Below, one piece after another: positions 55,931 through 64,000 of a DNA stretch of 64,000 nucleotides; position 1 is the stretch's first letter, and each line of letters opens with the position of its first letter. The stretch comes from Arachis hypogaea (lineage: Eukaryota > Streptophyta > Magnoliopsida > Fabales > Fabaceae), in assembly GCF_003086295.3 (NCBI RefSeq), contig NC_092042.1, positions 36,875,419 to 36,939,418 on the forward strand, written 5' to 3'. The notes beneath the pieces are model-generated. The model was not told where the DNA came from. It made no database searches and saw only the letters and a program-made list of their open reading frames with translations. A program made the translations under genes and the position numbers.

Positions 55931-57596
55931 TTTCTTTTTGTCTCGTAACTAATTAGGAGATGTTTTTCAATTGTTTCCTTTGTAATAGAAACGGAAATGG
56001 AGTAGAAGAGAAGAGAGAATCACACCAAGAAGTATCATGGTTTAGCTGCTCAGTGCAATGCGGCCTACATCCAGTCTCCATCGCAACTGTGACGAAATTT
56101 CACTATAACCTGCTTGATTACATATACCAATTCTTTCCTAGGAACTACCTATTCCTATCTGGGACAAGTTCAGAATCTATCCCCAAACTGAACTTGACTT
56201 GGTCACCTATCAAGTTTTTAACTGTAAAGTGCTAACCCAACTTTTAAGGGGATTCCCACATAATCATGATACACAACACAGATGCACAAAGGACTTCTAA
56301 GACATCTGTGACTTTTTCTTTAATTTTGTACACTTTACCTTTTTCCACTCATTGACTTTTTCTTACAAACCTCACACTGTTTTCCTTTTTCACCATGAGA
56401 CTCAAACAGACAAAACTTGAAGGAGAAGAACTTTTGTTAGTTTAGGTAGCTATGAGAACTCTGTGCTTACACTTCTTGTCTCAACCCTTGGCCGTTCACC
56501 CTTATTATAGAAGGGGAAGCTTCCAAGGTTGAAACCAGTTCAACCAAGCCACCAACTTCTTCTCCAACACATAGTCGGTTCAGACAGAGAGAAGAGAGAG
56601 GGAAAATCAAAAGCAAATCAACATGCATGTACCTCTCTCTCATTCCTTCTCATCAAGCTTCATTAATCTGAGCTTTCGATCTTGACTTTGTCACCAAGAA
56701 AGAATTCTGACCCTTGATGAACTCTTGATCCTTGACAGCTCCATCTGTTCCATTTTTACTTCTTCCTCCACTTAGCTACAGTAGCTACCTTCTGTGAAGG
56801 ATGAACAAAAAGTAGAAACAACCTTCACCTCAGAGATCTTCTCTGACCGAAACAGATTGCTACCACTTTAGGTATGGAGATCTTGAAGCTTCTTTTCCAC
56901 ATCATGCCTTTAGTGGTAAAAATCTCAGCCACGCCATGCTGTAAATCTTCTTTGTGCTAAGGCCATCATCACCTTAGCCTCTTACTTGTTCATAGCTTCT
57001 CTGCAATGTCTGATAACTTCTTCCATCTTCTTTTCCTGATGGAAATGACATTCGAAAACAAGAGAGAGAAAAGAGAGAAGAAAGAGAAATAATTTTGGAA
57101 GTAATGAGTGAAATTAAAATCCACTTTCCATCCCCTATGCATAGTAACATGTGAGGCAATAAAAACAATCAAATCAATTTCAAATTTCTCTTTTCTGTTA
57201 CCAATGCAATTAAACCAAGTTAATTAAATTTGAATTCCATCAAAGAGTGGACTGGGTAACCGAACCAAACATGCTACAGTTCATTCTTCTTTCTTTCAAA
57301 TTCGGACCAATCAATTGATGGGTCATATCGAAGCATTTCTTTTAGGTTTGTTCAATAATTTTCTAGCCCAATCAACATAATAATAATTCATCCATAATGT
57401 TTAAAACATCTTTGTACCAAAGGCGGAATATTTCCTCAACTCATTAGACCATGATGTTTTCAGCCCAATAATCAAATCTACGCATTAGCAAAATTATTAA
57501 TCAACAAAATGAAAGTAACAACTTAATAATTTTGCAATTAATTCATTTTAAACAATGTTTGGTCATTATTATATTTTAAGTTTTTCAAACTCAACA
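55931..57596 (-). repeat. 3' LTR of the SIRE-like element (left end uncertain)
   Basis: Minus-strand start TGTTGAGTTTGAAAAACT directly after CGGGGGAAT. The far end contains two similar words, TTTTTGTTTCGTAACCA and TTTTTGTCTCGTAACTA (plus strand, 55903-55953). No second LTR is in the window to fix the end, so the left coordinate is approximate. Confidence 0.55.
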
Positions 57597-58359
57597 ATTC
57601 CCCCGTGATGACAAACATTGTTAAGGAAAAGAATTGAAAAGGTTAGGAATTAAGAAAACTCCCTTAAAGATTTTGAATTCTCGCCCTTTTCATTTGTCAC
57701 ATATCTCCCCCTTAATATGTGCAATTTTATCAATGGAAGTATTACCTGTAACATGCTTAAAGTAAGCTTAATACAGTTCCAAAGTATGATGTATTTAACA
57801 GATGGAACGTTAATAAAATGTTGAACAACTTGATTTTTTAGCAGGTGTATAATGATAATCAAAACTTGATTTGTTATCTTTCAGATAACTTTCTGCTCAC
57901 AAAAAATAAGCATAAAGTTAGGCCTGAGTACTTTCAGAGTACATTGCAACAAATAACCAAGACTCAACCTACTTTATATTAACATGTTCAAAATAAATAT
58001 ATTCTGCCGAACAATTCAATCAAGCAAAAATATCTAGTAACATAAAATTCATCCAACATATCAGATAAAAAAAATTGGAAGGCAATAATCATCAAAACTG
58101 AAATCAGCATATCATTAGATCAACCCTTTATCATTAGATCAGCCCTTTTTCTACTTTCTTTCCCCTTTTGTCACCAAGAGGGGAACCTACAAAATAGTTA
58201 GAAAACCAGCATGATGGATATACAGAATATTTGATTAACAAAAACAAAAGAGTTCAAAGTATTCGAGTACAGTCATCCATCAACAAACATTTCAAAAGAC
58301 ACTAAACAAAAGAATAATTAAAAGAACAGAGTTCAAAGATATGAGCAGCAAAGAGGACA
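57597..58359 (-). other. SIRE-like element 3' untranslated region
   Basis: No gene. On the minus strand it contains GGTGACAAAAGGGGAAAGAAAG (~58180-58160), a polypurine-like tract, and GTTTGTCATCACGGGGGAATTGTTGAG at the LTR junction. GCTGATCTAATGATAAAGGG is partly duplicated (58110-58145). Confidence 0.55.
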
Positions 58360-59787
58360 TCAAACATCAGAAAGATTAATATCTGAGCCAAGGGAATCAT
58401 CTTCTTCATCCGAAGGAGCCATGCCTTTTTCAAGGCTTTTGAGCAGCAGAGTAATCCTCTCATTACACTTAGTTCAGGCCTTTTCATTTTCATAAGCTTG
58501 TTTTCTGGCCTCCTTGGAAGATTTGATCATCAGATTGGACATATGAGAGAACTCATTCATCACCTCTTTGACAGATTCAGATAGTTTGGAAGATTTAGAG
58601 GGATGATATTCACTTTCACTATCAGATGCCATTTCCCTTTTTCCCTTTTTCCCTTTCATGAACTCAGAAATCCGGCCTCCTTTTAAGGTAGAAATCCTAT
58701 TTTCTACAGGCTCATTGATTAAATCAACATTGAAATATTCAAAAATAAATGTCAAAAAAATACCATAAGGCAGATTTGCCTTCTTATCACTGCGAACACA
58801 ATCCCACTTGTGTTGCACCATGAGATAAGCAAAAGAAATTGATGAAGAAGTAAGAATAGCAAATAAAACTAGGGTATCACAGACAGTTACTTTCTGATAG
58901 GAACCGCTCTGGGACATCAGAATGTGGTTGATGATGCGATGAAGCAGTGCTCTCACAGGTCCGAAAGTCTTGTGGGTCAGAACAGTTCCATCTAGAGCAG
59001 AAAAGTTTTCACAGACTTGAGTCAGGACAATCTAAAGAGACATCCCACACTGAGTCTCCCATTTGCCAGAGATATACACTCTAGCTCCTTCATCATCATA
59101 CCCTAAGGTAGCACTAACAGTCTCTCTGTTCAAAGTCAAATGCACCTTCTTGACATAAGAATGTAAAGCTCCATCATGATACATCATGTTTGCATAAAAC
59201 TCGCAAACCAGATTTGAGTATACCGGCTTGTGAATCTTAAACAGTGGAGTCCATTTGAGAGAATCAAAGAGTCGAGTAAAATCAGCACCCTTTGTAGACA
59301 GATTCTCCAAACTCACCACATATGAGGCACACAGATGGCGGTTCACTAAAACTTTAGAATGAAATTCATAAGCAGCGCATGACATGAACTGAGCAGGATC
59401 AAAGTGAGAATGATTTTTACCAAACTTATTTTTGAAATCAAGAGAATCTAAGTTTGGTGGTTCTCGAGTGTTGCAAAGAATGTAGCCCTTCGAACGTTGA
59501 GAAGGTGTAGTTCTGCCGGAAGGATGTGGTGTAGAGTGCCGTAGAGGTGAGGGTGGAGGAGAGGACTAAGATGCTTCATCTTCTTCGGGCATTGGCCCCT
59601 TATCTTTTGCATTTTTCTTGCGTGAAGAGGTTCTTTGATGAATCACCTTCTTCCTCATGGTATCGGTTGAGTGAGAAGAGGGAGAAGAGGATGAGTATAT
59701 ATGAATATGAGTGTGTGTTTGAGGAGCATAAGAGACTGGAGAATTCTTGGTTCGGTTGCTTCTTCTAGTAGCCAACTTCTTTCTCAT
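58360..59787 (-). pseudogene. SIRE-like env-position ORF with three nonsense codons
   Basis: One frame from MRKKLATRRSNRTKNS at 59787 to a stop at 58362-58360, 475 codons, interrupted by TAG near 59568-59566, TAG at 59034-59032 and TGA at 58476-58474 (the last in ENEKA-stop-TKCNER). A basic N-terminus is followed by a globular core (SCAAYEFHSKVLVNRHLCAS, NLVCEFYANM, VHLTLNRETVSATLGYDDEG, GPVRALLHRIINHILMSQSG) and a C-terminal coiled-coil-like part. The LVCEFYAN motif and layout recall the Ty3 ORF3 proteins at 9006-10667 and 16314-17438. SIRE elements are known to carry an env-like ORF here. One hydrophobic stretch (TLVLFAILTSSSISFAYLMV) could be a buried helix or a membrane segment. Confidence 0.75.
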
Positions 59788-60251
59788 GATGAAAGAGGAT
59801 GAAGTAGAGAGTGAGAAGATGAAGAGATGGCCGAATAGATTGGAAGGTGGAGAGAGGTTATAACTGCATTAAATGCTGAGAGGAAAGAGGATCATTTATA
59901 ATAATGTGCATTTAATGAAACAGTTTTCAATCAAAGGGAATTTTAAAAATTAAAACAAGTAACTGACAACCCTCTTCCTTGAAACGTGGGAGAAAATAAG
60001 GGAAGAAAAGATTTTGATTTGACATGAACTCCCCCTTTGAAGATATGATGTGATAACTTCCCAAAGGAGTATTTTAAAAAATAACAAGAAAGAGAATGGG
60101 CTAGAATCAAGGAATGGATCATGGAAGGTTTATTGGGCTTAAGTCCGAAGTCATCAAAGTTCAGTCTCCCCCTATTTCAAAACATCTCCAACATATGCCC
60201 AGTTTTGTCTCTTGGCTGCCTACGAGACAAAATCAACCAGAATCAATAAAA
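59788..60251 (-). other. SIRE-like spacer between pol and env-position ORF
   Basis: No gene. Between the pol stop (60252) and the ORF start; contains AGGGGGAGACTGAACTTTG-like and AAAGGGGGAGTTCATG polypurine words on the minus strand (~60180-60150 and ~60045-60030), similar to the PPT of this class. Confidence 0.5.
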
Positions 60252-62538
60252 TTACAATTTTTCAAAAGAATTCAAATCTAACATTCTCAAACTGTTCCTT
60301 AATGAGCAAAACCTATCTTCACACAGTGGTTTAGTAAAAATATCAGCAAGTTGTTCTTCAGATTTTACAATTTGGATATCAATTGTTCCCTTTTGCACAC
60401 GTTTCCTAATAAAGTGATATCTCACTTCAATGTGCTTGGTTCTAGAGTGCAAACAAGATTTTTTGAAATGTTTATTGCACTCATATTATCATAAAATAGG
60501 GGTATACTATTAATTTTCAATTTATAATCCTCTAACTGAGTTTTTAACAAAATTAATTGAGAACAACAAGCAGAGGCAGATATATATTTAGCTTCTGTGG
60601 ATAGTGCAATAGTGGCTTGTTTCTTGCTTGACCACATATTGAGTGAGCTTCCAAGGAAGCAATACATTCCGGATGTGCTTCTTCTATCTACCCGATCACC
60701 CGCATAATCTACATCACAAAATCCTACTGAACAAAAATCATTAGATCTAGGATACTATAAACTAAAATCACATAGTCCCTTAATGTATCTAATGATTCTT
60801 TTGACGGCCGAAAGATGGGACTCTTTTGTGTGAGATTGAAACCTTGATCACACACCCACACGTTGAACAATATCCAGCCTAGAGGATGTAAGATGCATGA
60901 GAGAACCTATCATTCCTCTATACCGTGTTTCATCCACATCTTTGCCATTTTTATCATTTTCAAGTTTAGTATTTGGATGCATAGGTGTTCCCATTGGTTT
61001 GGAATTTTCAAGGCCAAATTTCTTGATTAATTCTTTTGCATATTTTTCTTGGTGAATAAAAATACCAGTAGGAGTTTGTTTAATTTGGAGACCAAGAAAG
61101 AAGGTTAATTACTCCATTAAACTCATTTCAAACTCACCAGTCATAAGTTTTTCAAACTCTTCACATAAGGTTTCATTGGTCGAACCAAACACTATGTCAT
61201 CTACATAAACTTGAACAAGTAAAATATTCTTATTAGATTCTTTTATAAACAAAGTTGTATCGATGGTACCCATTTGAAATTTATTTTCCAGCAAGAAGGC
61301 ACTAAGCCTTTCATACCAAGCTCTTTGAGCTTGCCTAAGGCCATAAAGAGCCTTTGAAAGTTTAAAAACATGATTTGGAAATTCTTTACTTTCAAAATTA
61401 GGGGGTTGAGCCACAAATACTTCCCTATCTATAAAACCATTAAGAAAAGCACATTCGACATCCATTTGGAACATTTTAAACCCCTTGTGGGCAGCATAGA
61501 CAAGAAGCAACCTAATTGCTTCCATTATTGCTACCGGGGTAAAAGACTCATCAAAATCAATTCCTTCCTCTTGATCGTAACCTTGGGCCACTAATCTAGA
61601 CTTGTTACGAACAACACTATCATCCTCACCCAATTTATTTTTAAATATCCACTTTGTACCGGTTACCTTCTTACCATTTGAATGTGGTACAAGAGTCTAA
61701 ACCTCATTCTTTTCAAATTGAGCTAGCTCTTCTTCCATAGCTTTAACCCATGAGGGGTCTTCAAGAGCTTGCTTTACATTGAGAGATTCTAATTGGGATA
61801 AGAGAGTAACATTGCTTGGTTCCAATTACTTCTTTCTTGAGGATCTAGTGGTTACACCTTGGGAAGGATCACCAATGATAAAATCATGAGGGTAACCCTT
61901 CAAAAACTTCCATTCCCTTGGCCTTTGAGGTAGGGTTCTGCCTTGATGAGCTTTAGCAGACTGTTCTGTTCTGGATTCTCTAGCTTGTTCAGGAGACAAA
62001 ATTGAAATGTCTCCTCCGTCCTGATGAGACCTTTCTGGACGGACAAGTTCTTCACTTGGGACAGTTTTGGGATTTTCTTGACTTGGTTGATGATTCATAT
62101 CACCTTCACTTCTTGCATCATCATTTAAAGAGGCGTCGGGAATTGAATTAGTATCACAAAGGACACATGTATGGATTCCTCTATGGTTCTATGTTCCTTG
62201 AGATAAATCTTAAATGCTTTGCTAGTGGTGGAGTATCCAACAAACATTCCTTCATAGGATCTGGGATCAAATTTTCCAAGATTTTATTTATTGTTAAGTA
62301 CAAAACATTTGCATTCAAAAATGTGGAAATACTTAAGATTTGGTAGGATTCCTTTCCATAGCTCATAAGGAGTTTTCTTTAAACCTTTTCAAATAATAGT
62401 CCTATTCAAAATATAACAAGCTGTATTTACAGTTTCGGCCCACAAAAATTTTGGAACATCATTTTCACAAAGCATAGCCCTAGTCATTTCTTGAAGGCTT
62501 CTATTCCTTCTTTCAACTATCTCATTTTGTTGAGGAGT
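60252..62538 (-). pseudogene. SIRE-like pol: integrase end, reverse transcriptase, RNase H
   Basis: Starts inside the integrase core at 62538 (TPQQNEIVERRNRSLQEMTR). A linker follows, then reverse transcriptase 61690-60900 with MFQMDVECAFLNGFI and catalytic YVDDIVFGS, and RNase H 60700-60252 (STEAKYISAS, TKHIEVRYHFIR, ADIFTKPLCE). Many breaks: stops in the integrase-RT linker, TAA at 61111-61109, stops near 60830 and 60760 (VGV-stop-SRF; FSL-stop-YPR), and a one-base loss at ~60460 that separates MSAINISKN from HSRTKHIEVR. The 5' portion (gag, protease, most of integrase) is missing because the LTR of the next element begins at 62539. Confidence 0.85.
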
Positions 62539-64000
62539 TGATGAGCGGATATTTTATACGCTTTTTAGGGGTAATTTCATGTAGATTTTAGCATGTTTTA
62601 ATTAGTTTTTAGTTAAATATTATTAGTTTTTAGGCAAAAATCATATTTCTGGACTTTACTATGAGTTTGTGTGTTTTTCTGTGATTTCAGGTATTTTCTG
62701 GCTGAAATTGAGGGAGCTAAGCAAAAATCTGAGTTAGGCTGAAAAAGGACTGCTGATGCTGTTGGATCCTAACCTCCCTGCACTCGGAATGGATTTTCTG
62801 AAGCTACAGAAGTCCAATTGGCGCGCTCTCAACGGCGTTCGAAAGTAGACATCCAGGGCTTTCCAGCAATATATAATAGTCCATACTTTGCGCGAAGATA
62901 GACGACGTAACTTGGCGTTGAACGCCAAGTACATGCTGCTGTCTGGAGTTAAACGCCAGAAACACGTCATGATCCGGAGTTGAACGCCCAAAACACGTCA
63001 TAACTTGGAGTTCAACTCCAAGAAAGGCCTCAACTCGTGGATAGCTTTAGTCTCAGCCCCAGCACACACCAAGTGGGCCCCAAAAGTGGATTTATGCACC
63101 AATTATCTTAGTTTACTCATTTTCTGTAAACCTAGGCTACTAGTTTACTATTTAAACAACTTTTAGAGACTTATTTTGTACCTCATGACATTTTCAGATC
63201 TAAATTACATACTTTTTGACGGCATGAGTCTCTAAACTCCATTGTTGGGGGTAAGGAGCTCTGCAGCGTCTCGATGATTTAATACAATTCCTTTGTTTTC
63301 CACTCAAACACGCTTGTTCTTATCTAAGATGTTCATTCGCACTTAATTATGGAGGAGGTGATGATCCGTGACACTCATCACCTTCCTCAATCCATGAACG
63401 TGTGCCTGACAACCACCTCCGTTCTACATCAGATTGAATGAATATCTCTTAGATTCCTTAATCAGAATCTTCGTGGTATAAGCCGGATTGATGGCGGCAT
63501 TCATGAGAATCCGGAAAGTCTAAACCTTGTCTGTGGTATTCCGAGTAGGATTCTGGGATTGAATGACTGTGACGAGCTTCAAACTCCTGAAGGTTGGGCG
63601 TTAGTGACAGACGCAAAAGAATCAATGGATTCTATTCCAACCTGATTGAGAACCGACAGATGATTAGCCGTGCTGTGACAGAGCATAGGAACGTTTTCAC
63701 TGAGAGGATGGGAAGTAGCCATTGACAACGGTGACACCCTACATAGAGCTTGCCATGGAAGGGACCTTGCGTGTGGGAAAAGGATTTCAAGGAAAAGTTG
63801 AGATTCAGAGGACAAAGCATCTCCAAAACTCCAACATATTCTCCATTAATAAAGTAACAATTCCTTATTCCAAATACTTTGACTTCTTATCATTAAATCC
63901 AATTAATCTTATTGACATCCTGACTAGGATTAATAAAATAAACATAGATTGCTTCAAACCAATAATCTCCGTGGGATCGACCCTTACTCACGTAAGGTAT
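62539..64000 (+). repeat. LTR of the TGATGAGCGGATA family, cut by the window end
   Basis: Starts TGATGAGCGGATATTTTATACGC inside the copia integrase gene (five preceding bases ggagt) and matches 18350-19960 of the E2 LTR in order, to CCGTGGGATCGACCCTTAC near the end. Palindrome words (GGCGTTGAACGCC, GAGTTAAACGCC, GGAGTTCAACTCC) at ~62910-63025. The usual TATAAATA is replaced by TATTTAAA at 63149-63156. Whether it is a 5' LTR or a solo LTR cannot be known. Confidence 0.88.

Larger units (their letters stand above)
55931..62538 (-). mobile_element. SIRE-like Ty1/copia retrotransposon, decayed, 5' part missing
   Basis: On the minus strand: integrase end, reverse transcriptase and RNase H (62538-60252), then an env-position ORF (59787-58360), an untranslated stretch, and a PPT-like CGGGGGAAT abutting TGTTGAG at 57596, the start of the 3' LTR. 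Copia domain order (integrase before reverse transcriptase) and the extra ORF after pol fit the SIRE/Maximus group. The 3' LTR runs to roughly 55900; its end was not located. The left (5') part is separated by the LTR inserted at 62539 and lies outside the window. Confidence 0.82.

Overview
The window is plant nuclear DNA, almost certainly from a legume and most likely peanut (Arachis). It holds one ordinary gene, a spliced plastid-type glyceraldehyde-3-phosphate dehydrogenase (GAPCp) with 14 exons at 45818-55241. Most of the rest is transposable-element sequence. The species call rests on the repeat style (Athila-like LTRs with GGCGTTTAACGCC words) and is an inference; no species marker is present.

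Left third (1-36500) is a nest of Ty3-type LTR retrotransposons. E1, an Athila-like element with tRNA-Asp primer site, gag-pro-pol and a third ORF, runs from beyond the left edge to 15225 and sits inside E2. E2 is a second Athila-like element on + (15226-20068: pol/ORF3 spacer, ORF3, 3' LTR). E2 abuts the gag of R, a related minus-strand element (20069-23972: gag fragment, leader, PBS, 5' LTR). R sits in the 5' LTR of E3, a Tekay/Del-like chromovirus (23973-32617; iMet PBS, decayed gag-pol, chromodomain-like tail). E3 sits in an older minus-strand LTR of the E2/R family (32618-35411), which was also hit by another family, now a solo LTR (32854-34363) with a perfect 5-bp target duplication.

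Middle (36500-45400) is very A+T-rich. It contains a decayed minus-strand RPA70-like (OB-fold) gene whose third exon lies in a triplicated 0.67-kb tandem repeat, a TIR element (40213-41090), microsatellites and a degenerate dispersed repeat.

Right (45400-64000): the GAPCp gene, whose 3.9-kb intron 5 is swollen by a Mutator-like element with a 9-bp duplication, itself hit by a hAT-like element with an 8-bp duplication. Downstream is a minus-strand SIRE-like Ty1/copia element (pol 60252-62538, env-like ORF 58360-59787, 3' LTR starting at 57596). Its integrase gene is cut at 62539 by a fourth LTR of the E2 family, which runs off the window.

The most interesting non-standard signals lie in the retroelements: (i) a covarying hairpin with invariant AGGCAA loop just after pol in E1 and before ORF3 in E2; (ii) ORF3 bracketed by two copies of the polypurine-tract module; (iii) regularly spaced CpG-containing palindromes that recur, with different words, in four LTR families; (iv) a fossil LTR-end/primer-site module inside the E2/R LTR; (v) related ORF3 proteins in Ty3 and possibly Ty1 elements. 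All coordinates were read by eye; no alignments or searches were run.
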